Positions 40,349-48,598 of a stretch of 64,000 bases of DNA are shown here, piece by piece. The stretch lies in NCBI RefSeq assembly GCF_014145675.1, contig NZ_JACGZW010000007.1:124001-188000 (forward strand). The letters run 5' to 3'. The notes under the pieces were generated by a model. That model did not search any database. It was not told the origin of the DNA and worked only from the letters and a program-made list of their open reading frames with translations. A program made the position numbers and the translations under genes. How positions within the stretch are numbered: the first letter of the stretch is position 1; every line of letters begins with the position of its first letter. The DNA comes from Amycolatopsis dendrobii. GTDB taxonomy: Bacteria; Actinomycetota; Actinomycetes; Mycobacteriales; Pseudonocardiaceae.

Positions 40349-41887
40349 TCACGGACGCCGGACGGCGTCTTCGGCACCGTACCCGGCGGCGCTGACGGGA
40401 GTCGCCGCGCCACCTGCGGCGTCCATGCTCTCGAGCAGGTGCTTGCCGATGAGCGCGTCCTCGGGCAGCGGAATCGGGTACTCGCCGGAGAAGCAGGCCG
40501 TGCACAGCCGCGACTTCGGCTGTTCGGACGCCGCGACCAGGCCGTCCAGCGAAATGTAGCCGAGCGAATCGGCCCCGATCGAACGGCGGATGCCGTCGAG
40601 GTCGACGCCGTTGGCGACGAGTTCGGCGCGCGAGGCGAAGTCGATGCCGTAGAAGCACGGCCACCGCACCGGCGGCGACGCGATCCGCACGTGCACCTCG
40701 AGCGCACCGGCCTCGCGCAGCATCCGCACGAGCGCGCGCTGGGTGTTGCCGCGGACGATCGAGTCGTCCACCACGACCAGGCGCTTGCCGCGGATGACGT
40801 CGCGCAGCGGGTTCAGCTTCAGCCGGATGCCGAGTTGCCGGATGGTCTGCGACGGCTGGATGAAGGTGCGCCCGACGTAGGCGTTCTTGACCAGGCCGGT
40901 GCCGTACGGCAGGCCGGAGCCCTGTGCGTACCCGATCGCGGCCGGGGTGCCGGACTCCGGCACCGGCATCACGAGATCGGCGTCGACCGGGTGCTCGGCG
41001 GCCAGCTTGCGGCCGATCTCGACACGCGTGGCGTGCACGCTGCGGCCGGCGATCGACGTGTCCGGACGGGCGAGGTAGACGTATTCGAAGACGCAGCCCT
41101 TGGGCTCCGGGTTCGCGAAGCGAGAGGAGCGCAGCCCCTCGGCGTCGATGGCGATCAGCTCGCCCGGCTCGACCTCGCGCACGAACGACGCGCCGCAGAT
41201 GTCGAGCGCGGCGGTCTCGCTCGCCACGACCCAGCCGCGCTCCAGCCGACCGAGCACCAGCGGGTGCACGCCGTGCGGGTCACGTGCCGCGTAGAGGGTG
41301 TTCTCGTCGGCGAAGACCAGGCAGAACGCGCCCTTGAGGGTCGGCAGCAGTTCCAGCGCGGCGGCCTCGATGCCCTTGTCCGCGGCGTTCGCGGCGAGCA
41401 GCCCGCAGACCAGGTCGGAGTCGCTGGAGGACCCGGTGAGCCCGGCGTGCGGCTTCAGCCCCGCGGCGACTGTGCGATCGCGCAGTTCGGCGGTGTTGAC
41501 CAGGTTGCCGTTGTGCGCGAAGGACAGGCCGCTGCCGGTGTCCGTGGTGCGGAAGATCGGCTGGGCGTTCTCCCAGATCGTGGCCCCGGTCGTGGAGTAC
41601 CGGCAGTGCCCGACGGCGATGTGCCCCTGCAGCGACTGCAGGACCTGCTCGTCGAAGACCTGGCTGACGAGCCCGAGGTCCTTGAACACGACGATCTGCG
41701 AGCCGTCCGAGACGGAGATGCCCGCTGCCTCCTGCCCGCGGTGCTGCAGGGCGTAGAGGCCGTAGTAGGTGAGCTTGGCGACCTCTTCCCCGGGAGCCCA
41801 GACGCCGAAGACGCCGCACTCCTCACGGGGTTCCGGTTCGGGTTGATCTTCGGGTCGATCAGTACTGGCGGAGGGGTCGGAAACCAC
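40349..41887 (-). CDS. purF: Amidophosphoribosyltransferase PurF
   Basis: 512 residues from a GTG at 41887, set by GGGAG 7 bases upstream; the longer frame is excluded because a TACACT -10 box covers the TTG at 41926. A 23-residue propeptide precedes Cys24 in EECGVFGVW, the N-terminal nucleophile after processing. The glutaminase domain comes first, then the PRPP loop VVVDDSIVRGNT. The LCTACFSG Cys residues are probable Fe-S ligands. It catalyses the first committed step of purine synthesis. Confidence 0.96.
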   Translation of the reverse strand: MVSDPSASTDRPEDQPEPEPREECGVFGVWAPGEEVAKLTYYGLYALQHRGQEAAGISVSDGSQIVVFKDLGLVSQVFDEQVLQSLQGHIAVGHCRYSTTGATIWENAQPIFRTTDTGSGLSFAHNGNLVNTAELRDRTVAAGLKPHAGLTGSSSDSDLVCGLLAANAADKGIEAAALELLPTLKGAFCLVFADENTLYAARDPHGVHPLVLGRLERGWVVASETAALDICGASFVREVEPGELIAIDAEGLRSSRFANPEPKGCVFEYVYLARPDTSIAGRSVHATRVEIGRKLAAEHPVDADLVMPVPESGTPAAIGYAQGSGLPYGTGLVKNAYVGRTFIQPSQTIRQLGIRLKLNPLRDVIRGKRLVVVDDSIVRGNTQRALVRMLREAGALEVHVRIASPPVRWPCFYGIDFASRAELVANGVDLDGIRRSIGADSLGYISLDGLVAASEQPKSRLCTACFSGEYPIPLPEDALIGKHLLESMDAAGGAATPVSAAGYGAEDAVRRP

Positions 41888-42253
41888 CGAGGAGCTCCCA
41901 GGAAGACGCGGGCGGGCCGAGTCCAAGTGTAAGGGGTGGATGAGGGGGTGCGGCGGGTTGCGGGGTGGTTCTGACCACTACGGGGGAGTTCTTTGTGAGC
42001 GGTGATCTCGGTTTGGAGCGGATGTTCGGCTCGTCGCCTGACGGCGACGTTGCCGCGGGGTTGGCGGGCAGGCACCCCGAAGCCGAGTGCGCTGACGGCC
42101 TGAGGGCGGCTTCGTTCCGGGGTGCAGGGCGGGGATGGCCGCATGGATCAGCGGGCGTGCGAGTTGCGGTTGTCGGCGGGGGCGGCGCGCGGGGGCGTCC
42201 GCGAACGCAGACAGGGTGGCCGTGAGGGGAACGGCGGGGAAGAGAAATGAGCC
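41888..42253. other. Gene-free purF upstream region
   Basis: No credible coding sequence was seen here. The open frames on both strands are low-complexity shadows. On the minus strand TACACT at 41931-41926 is a likely -10 for purF, giving a leader of about 30 bases. No purine riboswitch was recognised. Confidence 0.5.
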
Positions 42254-42295
42254 AGGCCCCGCACGAAGTGGATTGGGCCACTTCGTACGGGGCCT
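42254..42295 (-). terminator. Terminator of the DUF397 transcript
   Basis: AGGCCCCGCACGAAGTGG pairs with CCACTTCGTACGGGGCCT (18 bp, one G-U) across a 6-base loop. It lies 46 bases past the stop of the 130-residue gene and upstream of purF. Confidence 0.8.
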
Positions 42296-42340
42296 GAAAT
42301 CAGGGGCACCGGTGGGGAACAGCGCGGAGCGAGAGGTGAA

Positions 42341-42733
42341 TCAGCGGGCGGCCAGCCACTTCGAGCGGCCGCCTCGGCCTGGGACCCAGCAGCCGTTCGC
42401 GGTGGAAACGGCAGTGGAGGCCGGTTGGCGCTCGGGGAGGGCCAGCACTTCGCCCAGTACCTGGCTTGCTTCGCCGCGCGAGCGCCACAGCGTGGACGCG
42501 GGGGCGAAGATGTTCTGCTCGCTGCCAGGGAGGCGCGTGGCCTCGACGTCGTCTTCCGCGTTCAAGCGGACGACGTCCACCACGTTGTCGTGGACTCGCA
42601 CTCCGACCACGGCCTGCACTTCGCCTGCTCCGTTCGTCGGGTGGACGAACTGGTAGCCGCGGGCGATGAGCTGCTGCAAGCCCTGCTCGATGTCGAAGGC
42701 AGAGCCTACGACGTCGGTCTCAGCCGAGGACAT
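42341..42733 (-). CDS. Small protein downstream of DUF397, function unknown
   Basis: 130 residues from the ATG at 42733, overlapping the DUF397 gene by 14 bases. The sequence is soluble and moderately acidic: QQLIARGYQFVHPTNGAGEVQAVVGVRVHDNVVDVVRLNAEDDVEATRLP. The end is rich in Gly, Arg and Trp. No known family was recognised. Its position after an XRE/DUF397 pair suggests a role in the same developmental or signalling unit. Confidence 0.7.
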   Translation of the reverse strand: MSSAETDVVGSAFDIEQGLQQLIARGYQFVHPTNGAGEVQAVVGVRVHDNVVDVVRLNAEDDVEATRLPGSEQNIFAPASTLWRSRGEASQVLGEVLALPERQPASTAVSTANGCWVPGRGGRSKWLAAR

Positions 42734-42959
42734 CGTCGAATTCGCCGTCCTTCGCGCCGGCGAGGAACGCGGCCATTTCCGCACGCGTGTAGACGAGCGC
42801 CGGACCCTCCGGGAAACGGGAGTTCCGCATCGCGATCTCGCCCGAGGTCAGCGGGGCCACTTCGACACAGTTGCCTACCGCGCCGCTGTAGCTCGCCTTG
42901 CGCCACTGTGCGCCGGTCAGACGGTCGGCCGGAATACCGTTCTCGAACCGCTCAGCCAT
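42720..42959 (-). CDS. DUF397 protein
   Basis: 79 residues from the ATG at 42959 (ribosome site AAGGTGG). The motif LTGAQWRKASYSGAVGNCVEVAPLTSGEIAMRNSRFPEGPALVYTRAEMAAFLAGAKDGEFDDVL is canonical for DUF397. In actinomycetes DUF397 proteins act as antidote or antagonist partners of DUF5753 XRE regulators, as in the WhiJ and BldB-linked systems; such a regulator is encoded upstream on the same strand. It is transcribed from its own promoter within the TGCA-rich region. Confidence 0.9.
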   Translation of the reverse strand: MAERFENGIPADRLTGAQWRKASYSGAVGNCVEVAPLTSGEIAMRNSRFPEGPALVYTRAEMAAFLAGAKDGEFDDVLG

Positions 42960-43000
42960 GATGCCACCTTCCGGGAAGGACGATGAAAAGCTCAGGAATC

Positions 43001-43077
43001 TGCATGTGCATCTGCCTGTGACTTCGACGCTAGCACGCGCGCATGCAGCGGTAAATGCACGTGCAGAATTTTCTGCA
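43001..43077 (-). promoter_or_regulatory. DUF397 promoter flanked by paired TGCA motifs
   Basis: Minus-strand -35 TTTACC (43055-43050) and -10 TAGCGT (43032-43027) are 17 bases apart. Six TGCA sites occur within 77 bases, including two TGCAnGTGCA elements (43001-43010 and 43056-43065), one downstream of the start point and one abutting the -35. This arrangement suggests repressor binding. The rest of the 42960-43448 gap is AT-richer than its surroundings, with nothing else recognised. Confidence 0.5.
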
Positions 43078-43448
43078 AATTTCTCACTGCGTGACGACAC
43101 GGTTCAGTAGAAGTTCCCAAATAGGTGATTCGAGCACTACCCTAACGGGCTAATTATTACCTTAAGTCACGATATTGGCGTTCTGATAACGCACCGCGTT
43201 CGTGACTCGCCGCCTCCGGGTGCAGCGGGTGAACGAAGAACACTTACCGTGATGGCCGGAGCAACGATAGGAAGGACTGCGACCGGGTCAGTGGAAGCTG
43301 GTTTCCGGACTTATGCACGCTCGGTGATGAGAATGCGGTGAGGCGTTCTCTATTCGGCTACCCGACAGCTCGGACGGGCGGAGCGGAATTCCCGGCAGGG
43401 AGAATTTCACCGGGGACGGCGCCTCGGTGCGGCAATAAGAAGGAGGGC

Positions 43449-44327
43449 TTAGATCTCGGCCTTGCGCTTGGCGATGCGGGCCCGGCTGCGTTCGGGGGTC
43501 TCCGCGTCGACCGCGAGCAGGTCCAGTGCCCGGCCGTACTTCTCGATCTCGTCGCGCTTGTCCAGGTAGTGCGCGCCGGTGAGGTACTCGACGTAGACGA
43601 TGTTCGGCAGCTCCGCCTCGGCGAAGCGCAGCAGCGAGAACGCGTGCTCGGCCGACAAGCCGCTTCGGCAGTACGGCAGGATCTGCACCGAAACGTGCGG
43701 CAGAGTGGTGACCTCGAGCAGGTACTCCAGCTGCTGCCGGAACACCTTCGGCCCGCCGATCGGCCGGTACAGCACCGATTCGTCGAGCACCGCCCAGATC
43801 CGCGGCGCGTCCGGGCGGGCCAGCATCTTCTGCCGTCGCATGCGCAGGGCTACCAGCTGGTCGACGCGCTCGTCGGCCATTTCCGGGCGGCCGTGGCTGA
43901 AGATCGCTCGCGCGTAGGGCTCGATCTGCAGCAGGCCCGACACGAACAGCGGCTCCCAGATCTGGATGCGGGACGCCGCTTCCTCAAGGCCGACGAGGTC
44001 GGTGAACCAGCCGGGCACCGTCTCCCCGAACTTGCGCCACCAGCCCGCCTCGTTCGACTGCTTGACCATGTCGAGGAACGCTTTGCGCTCGTCCTCGTCG
44101 GAGACTCCGTACATGGTGAGCAGGTCGGCGACGTCGCGTTCCTTGAAGCCGACGCGACCGAGTTCCAGCCGGGAGATCTTCGATTCCGAACCGCGGATGT
44201 TGTAACCGGCCTGCTGGCGCGTGATCCCGGCTTCCTCGCGCAACCGGCGAAGCTGCGAGCCGAGGATCATCCGGCGCGCTGTCGGGCCGAGGCTCTGCTC
44301 GCCGGCGGACACGCCTACCGCGTTCAT
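43449..44327 (-). CDS. XRE-family regulator with DUF5753 domain
   Basis: 292 residues. The N-terminal HTH (about 20-75) reads LGSQLRRLREEAGITRQQAGYNIRGSESKISRLELGR. The DUF5753 ligand or partner domain follows (about 95-280), with EEAASRIQIWEPLFVSGLLQIEPYARAI and LPHVSVQILPYC. This is the large class of actinomycete developmental and antibiotic regulators that pair with DUF397 proteins. It lies about 490 bases upstream of its DUF397 partner and is transcribed in the same direction. Confidence 0.92.
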   Translation of the reverse strand: MNAVGVSAGEQSLGPTARRMILGSQLRRLREEAGITRQQAGYNIRGSESKISRLELGRVGFKERDVADLLTMYGVSDEDERKAFLDMVKQSNEAGWWRKFGETVPGWFTDLVGLEEAASRIQIWEPLFVSGLLQIEPYARAIFSHGRPEMADERVDQLVALRMRRQKMLARPDAPRIWAVLDESVLYRPIGGPKVFRQQLEYLLEVTTLPHVSVQILPYCRSGLSAEHAFSLLRFAEAELPNIVYVEYLTGAHYLDKRDEIEKYGRALDLLAVDAETPERSRARIAKRKAEI

Positions 44328-44496
44328 GACCAGGGCCCTTCCATCGCCGCTCGTTCATCTCGGGAATCGCAATCCGACTACCCAAAGTACACGCAAGGCA
44401 CTGCCCCGGACAGCGTGGCACAGGCCTCGGCTCAGGGGATTCTACGGAGTGTGTGCCTCAGAAGACACTCCTGAGAGAACAATTGCCCTCGGAAAA

Positions 44497-44877
44497 TCAG
44501 ATCCGCACGACCGGAAGCCAGTGCGAAAGGTCCGCGCGGCTGCCCGAGGCGGACACCCGGGCGGCGCCGAGCGCGTCGTCCCAGTCCAGGAGGCCGGTGG
44601 CCAGTTCGAGCCAGGTCCGCGGGTCGGTCTCGACGACGTTGGGGGGCGTGCCGCGGGTGTGCCGCGGGCCTTCGATGCACTGTACCGCGGCGTACGGCGG
44701 CACCCGGACCTCGACCGTGTGCCCTGGCGCGTCCTGTGCGAGCGTCCGCAGCGTCGCGCGCACCGCGGCGGCCAGCTCAGTGCGCGCCGGATCCGGTCCG
44801 GCACCACGCAACCAGTCCGAAACGGCCAGCACCGCCGCTCGTAACTGAGCGGGATCGACCGAACGCGAAGAGGCCAT
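44497..44877 (-). CDS. Sterol-carrier-family protein
   Basis: 126 residues, SCP2-like fold. It has an N-terminal helical region and then HTVEVRVPPYAAVQCIEGPRHTRGTPPNVVETDPRTWLELATGLLDWDDAL, the core of actinobacterial proteins annotated as sterol carrier family (Rv0807 counterpart next to purF). It probably binds a hydrophobic ligand; its role is unknown. TACTGT ends 6 bases before the ATG, suggesting a leaderless mRNA. Confidence 0.8.
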   Translation of the reverse strand: MASSRSVDPAQLRAAVLAVSDWLRGAGPDPARTELAAAVRATLRTLAQDAPGHTVEVRVPPYAAVQCIEGPRHTRGTPPNVVETDPRTWLELATGLLDWDDALGAARVSASGSRADLSHWLPVVRI

Positions 44878-44936
44878 GCGACAACAGTAGAGTGGCCGCG
44901 GACGGAGTTTCAGGCACCCGGCACCGAGGGACGGCG

Positions 44937-45590
44937 ATGGCGCAGCGGGACGAGGCAGATCGGATGGTTTCCCGGACCCCGGCGGGCAAACGCGCGCGCC
45001 GGAACGCTTATCCCCGCCGCGGCCCGCAAGGAAAACCCGAGATCACTCCCGAGATGCGGGCCAACGCGCGGACGAACCCGAACAGCTGGCTGTATGTCAT
45101 CGACGAGGCCTTCGACGCCCGCGGTCCGGTGCCGTCGTGGGCGGTCGTCGGCGCGTATCCGGTGAACGGGACGGGGGAGGTCGTCGAGGACTTCCACCCC
45201 AACGACCGGTACCGGCCCTCGCCGAAGGCGCTCGGTTTTCCCGAACCGCGCAACGAACTCGAGCGGCTGCTGCAAATGGTCCGGACCGAACACCGGCCCG
45301 CCGAGGACCTGCCGCGCGTCATCCTCGATTCGACGCTGCTGGTCTACGCCCTGTCCCCGGTGCAGCGCACGGTGATCGGCTTCCACAACGCCGACGGCAG
45401 GGTGATGGTGCCGGCGTACACGTCGAAGTCGCTCGTGCCGCGCGAATGGCCGCACGCCCGGGCGGTGCTCGGCCGCGACATCGTCGGGCTGCTCGCCGGG
45501 CATCCGCTCGCGATCAACCCGCACGACCTGATCACCGCCGTCGTCCCGGCCGAGCACCTGATGAAGGCGCTAGCCGAAGAACGGCGCTGA
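44937..45590 (+). CDS. Type VII secretion system-associated protein
   Basis: 217 residues. The Arg-rich N-terminus is followed by ITPEMRANARTNPNSWLYVIDEAFDARGPVPSWAVVGAYPV and NDRYRPSPKALGFPEPRNELERLLQ, typical of proteins annotated as type VII secretion-associated in actinomycetes. The C-terminal half reads VMVPAYTSKSLVPREWPHARAVLGRDIVGLLAGHPLAINP. No ESX gene is nearby, so the link is by family resemblance only. Confidence 0.65.
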   Translation: MAQRDEADRMVSRTPAGKRARRNAYPRRGPQGKPEITPEMRANARTNPNSWLYVIDEAFDARGPVPSWAVVGAYPVNGTGEVVEDFHPNDRYRPSPKALGFPEPRNELERLLQMVRTEHRPAEDLPRVILDSTLLVYALSPVQRTVIGFHNADGRVMVPAYTSKSLVPREWPHARAVLGRDIVGLLAGHPLAINPHDLITAVVPAEHLMKALAEERR

Positions 45591-45691
45591 CCTGGGCAGA
45601 CCACACTGCCGAGTGATCATGATTCGCCGAAACCCGCGCATCCGGGCATCGTGACGCAGTAGGAGTACACGCGTCCGGTGAGGAGTCCTGG

Positions 45692-46498
45692 GTGAAGCGT
45701 CATCTGCTGCTGCGCTGGAGCGCGGTTCTCTTCGCCGGGATCACCGGCACGTCCCTGTGCGAAACGGCGGAGGCGGCGCCGAGCTACGCCGGGGCCGCCG
45801 ACAACTACGCCGGTTCGCAAATCGCGAAGCACGAAGGCGTTCTGGGAGCGCCGAACATCTCGTACACCGCGCAAGACCAGTACCTCGGCCACGACGTCAG
45901 CGGACACCAGGGCCCGGTCGACTGGCCCGCCGCGGCGGGAGCGGGCGCGAAGTTCGTGTACGTGAAAGCGACCGAGGGCACCGGGTTCGTCAGCGGGCAG
46001 TTCGCCCAGCAGTACAACGGTTCCTACCAAGCCGGGATCGTCCGCGGCGCCTACCACTTCGCGCGGCCGGACGTGTCCGACGGCGCCTCGCAGGCCAACT
46101 ACTTCCTCGCGCACGGCGGCGGATGGTCGGCCGACGGCAAGACGCTTCCGGGCGCACTCGACATGGAATACAACCCCTACGGCGAAACGTGTTACGGCAA
46201 GGACGCGAACGGGATGGTCGCGTGGGTCCGCGCGTTCTCCGACACCTATCGCGCCCGCACCGGGCGGCTGCCGACGATCTATACCTCGACCAGTTGGTGG
46301 AAACGCTGCACCGGAAACAACCCTTCTTTCGGAGGGAATCCACTCTGGATCGCGCGCTACAACTCCTTCATCGGCGAGCTCCCGGCCGGCTGGGGACAGC
46401 ACGCCATCTGGCAGTTCTCGAACAGCGGGACCCTGCCCGGCGACCAGAACTGGCTCAACGGAACCCAGACAGCGCTACGCAATCTGGCATTCGGGTGA
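45692..46498 (+). CDS. Secreted GH25 muramidase (lysozyme)
   Basis: 268 residues from a GTG with a GAGGAG site upstream. A signal peptide (KRHLLLRWSAVLFAGITGTSLCETAEAAP) is followed by a GH25 domain (about 65-265): GHDVSGHQGPVDWPAAAGAGAKFVYVKATEG, YHFARPD, and the catalytic LDMEYNP motif. It cleaves MurNAc-GlcNAc bonds in peptidoglycan outside the cell. It is a close paralogue of the next gene, sharing most of the central domain. Confidence 0.95.
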   Translation: MKRHLLLRWSAVLFAGITGTSLCETAEAAPSYAGAADNYAGSQIAKHEGVLGAPNISYTAQDQYLGHDVSGHQGPVDWPAAAGAGAKFVYVKATEGTGFVSGQFAQQYNGSYQAGIVRGAYHFARPDVSDGASQANYFLAHGGGWSADGKTLPGALDMEYNPYGETCYGKDANGMVAWVRAFSDTYRARTGRLPTIYTSTSWWKRCTGNNPSFGGNPLWIARYNSFIGELPAGWGQHAIWQFSNSGTLPGDQNWLNGTQTALRNLAFG

Positions 46499-46500
46499 AC

Positions 46501-46521
46501 ATTCGTGACGTTGTCACGAAT
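46501..46521. promoter_or_regulatory. Palindrome between the two GH25 genes
   Basis: ATTCGTGAC-GTT-GTCACGAAT has perfect 9-base arms. The centre GTGACGTTGTCAC resembles Crp half-sites but with the wrong spacing (N5 instead of N6). It lies 151-171 bases upstream of the second lysozyme ATG and just after the first stop. Confidence 0.4.
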
Positions 46522-46671
46522 TAGTCATCACCGCCCGATGAAAATCACCCACTCGCCCATTCATCTTCACGGAACTTGATGACAAACGACGATTCGTCCT
46601 CAAGAATCTCCCCCGTGGCGGCTACCTGCACATAGCCGCCCTCCGCGAGGGTATCTGTGAAGGGATCGACG

Positions 46672-47562
46672 ATGTCCACTTCCCGAAGAGGGCGGCGCAC
46701 CGCGCTGCTTTCCGCTCTGACCGTCCCGGTTGTCGCGCTCCTGCTCGGCGCTTCGACCGAGGCGACGGCCGCCCCGGCGGCTTCCCCGCTTTCGGCGCGG
46801 GAGATCAACGCCGTCAACACCGACATCCAGGCGAACAATCACGCCATGGGGTCGCAGATCCGGCGAGTCGAGGGGGATCAGTCCACCCCGGAGACAAAAG
46901 CCGCCGCCCAGCAACCGCAACCCGCCGCCGCGCTGCCGAACCAGGTGGCGGCCACCGTCGCGGGCATGGACGTCGCCAGCTACCAGGGCAACGTCAACTG
47001 GGGCAACTGGTGGAGCCAGGGCAAGCGATTCGTCTGGACCAAGGCGACCGAGAGCACCAGCTACACGAACCCGTACTTCGCCCAGCAGTACAACGGTTCC
47101 TACAACCAGGGCTTCATCCGCGGCGCCTACCACTTCGCCACTCCGAACACCTCCAGCGGCGCGGCGCAGGCGACCTACTTCGTCGCGCACGGCGGCGGAT
47201 GGTCGGCCGACGGCAAGACGCTGCCCGGCGCACTGGACATGGAGTACAACCCCTACGGCGCGACCTGTTACGGCCTGAGCAAGGCGTCGATGACGGCGTG
47301 GATCAAGGACTTCCACGACACCTATCACGCGAAAACGGGCCGCTGGCCGGTGATCTACACGTCGACGAACTGGTGGAACCAGTGCGTCAGCGGCGATTTC
47401 TCCAGCACCGCGCCGCTGTGGGTCGCTCGGTACGCGTCCTCGGCCGGGACGCTTCCGTACAACTGGGGCTACTACACCGTGTGGCAGTACACCTCGAGCC
47501 CGCTGGACCAGGACACGTTCAACGGCGCCTACGACCGGCTGCAGGCACTCGCCAACGGCTGA
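46672..47562 (+). CDS. Secreted GH25 muramidase (lysozyme), second copy
   Basis: 296 residues from an ATG at 46672 with GAAGGG upstream. The signal peptide is RRTALLSALTVPVVALLLGASTEATAAP. A linker of about 65 residues (Gln/Pro-rich, absent from the first copy) precedes the GH25 domain: AGMDVASYQGNVNWGNWWSQGKRFVWTKATES, YHFATPN, and the catalytic LDMEYNP. It is the tandem paralogue of the gene at 45692, and the linker may space it from the membrane or wall. It ends at a strong terminator. Confidence 0.95.
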   Translation: MSTSRRGRRTALLSALTVPVVALLLGASTEATAAPAASPLSAREINAVNTDIQANNHAMGSQIRRVEGDQSTPETKAAAQQPQPAAALPNQVAATVAGMDVASYQGNVNWGNWWSQGKRFVWTKATESTSYTNPYFAQQYNGSYNQGFIRGAYHFATPNTSSGAAQATYFVAHGGGWSADGKTLPGALDMEYNPYGATCYGLSKASMTAWIKDFHDTYHAKTGRWPVIYTSTNWWNQCVSGDFSSTAPLWVARYASSAGTLPYNWGYYTVWQYTSSPLDQDTFNGAYDRLQALANG

Positions 47563-47581
47563 CCTGACGGCGCGCACGGAC

Positions 47582-47636
47582 GCGGCTCCCGGTTCTCCCC
47601 GCCTCCTGCCGGGCGGGGCGGCCGGGAGCCGCTTTT
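47582..47636 (+). terminator. Terminator of second GH25 gene
   Basis: GCGGCTCCCGG / CCGGGAGCCGC (11 bp) around a GC-rich 29-base loop, followed by TTTT, begins 20 bases past the stop. Confidence 0.85.
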
Positions 47637-47751
47637 GTGCGAGCTTTACCCGCCTTGCACAATGCAGACCTGGGGCGGAGACGGAACCGCCTGAGCCGGC
47701 GGGGCGTCAGACCGCGGCGCGAGTCGGTGCAGCAGGAAGGCGGAACCGGAC

Positions 47752-48594
47752 ATGACTTACCCACCGCAGCCCGGACAGGGCGGGGACCCCTACGGCCAGG
47801 GCTGGCAGCAGCCCGGCTCAGGCGGGGTGCCGCAGCAGCCGGGGTGGGACCCCAACCAGGCCCAGCAGCCGGGCGGATACCCGAACGCCCAGCAGCAGCC
47901 CGCGTGGGATCCGAACGCCCAGCAGCAGCCGCAGCAGGGCTGGGACCCGAACGCCCAGCAGCAGTACCCGGGGTACCAGCAGCAGCCGTACGGCGGCACC
48001 CAGCAGTTCCCGCAGCAGGGCTGGGACCAGGGGCAATACCCGGGCGGGCCGGGCGGCGAGCCGCCGAAGAACAACAAGACCGGCCTGTGGATCGGCATCG
48101 CCGTCGCGGTCGTCGTGGTGGTCGCGCTGGGCATCACCGGATTCGTCGCGCCGGGGTTCTTCCTGAGCAAGGACGACAAGGGCACCACGCAGGCGCAGCC
48201 GCCCGCCCCGGCCCCCTCCCAGTCGTCGGAGGCCCCGCTGCCGAGCGACTCGTCGTCGCCGTCCACGGATTCGAGCGAGGACCCGGGTTCGAGCGGGGCG
48301 TCGGGCGAGGCGAAGCAGGTCATCGACGACTTCCTCGCGAAGCTCAACGCCAAGGACGCCGCCGGGGCGACCGCGATGGCCTGCCAGGGCACCGAGAGCA
48401 TGTCGAAGCGCAGCATCGACGAGACCACCAGCGGCGACCCGCAGCTCACGCTGAGCAAGGTCACCGCGGGCAGCGCCACCACGAGCGCCCGCATCACCGG
48501 CAAACTGTCGGGCAAGGACGCCAGCGGCACGATGGTCATCATGAACCGCAGCGGCGGCTACTGCGTGGGGCTTTACCTGATCCTGGCGTTCTGA
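47752..48594 (+). CDS. Pro/Gln-rich single-TM protein
   Basis: 280 residues. A cytoplasmic N-terminus of about 100 residues consists of imperfect GWDPNAQQQ repeats. One TM helix (about 110-135, GLWIGIAVAVVVVVALGITGF) is followed by APGFFLS, a Ser/Pro-rich stalk, and an extracellular domain of about 95 residues resembling the NTF2-like or DUF4878 fold (VIDDFLAKLNAKDAAGATAMACQG). It shares its plan and the GLWI...PGFF signature with the protein at 59355. It may sense or bind a ligand at the wall. Confidence 0.75.
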   Translation: MTYPPQPGQGGDPYGQGWQQPGSGGVPQQPGWDPNQAQQPGGYPNAQQQPAWDPNAQQQPQQGWDPNAQQQYPGYQQQPYGGTQQFPQQGWDQGQYPGGPGGEPPKNNKTGLWIGIAVAVVVVVALGITGFVAPGFFLSKDDKGTTQAQPPAPAPSQSSEAPLPSDSSSPSTDSSEDPGSSGASGEAKQVIDDFLAKLNAKDAAGATAMACQGTESMSKRSIDETTSGDPQLTLSKVTAGSATTSARITGKLSGKDASGTMVIMNRSGGYCVGLYLILAF

Positions 48595-48598
48595 CCCG

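Noticed and set aside
41859..42281. 140-residue minus-strand frame upstream of purF
   Set aside because: Pro-rich with no family motifs, no ribosome site, and it overlaps the purF promoter and the terminator region.
44431..44475. Hairpin between the XRE and sterol-carrier genes as a terminator
   Set aside because: Only 7 bp of stem with a 12-base loop and competing pairings; too weak to assert.
46501..46521. Crp site for the lysozyme genes
   Set aside because: The half-sites GTGA/TCAC are separated by 5 bases instead of the 6 needed for a Crp dimer; kept only as an unspecified palindrome.
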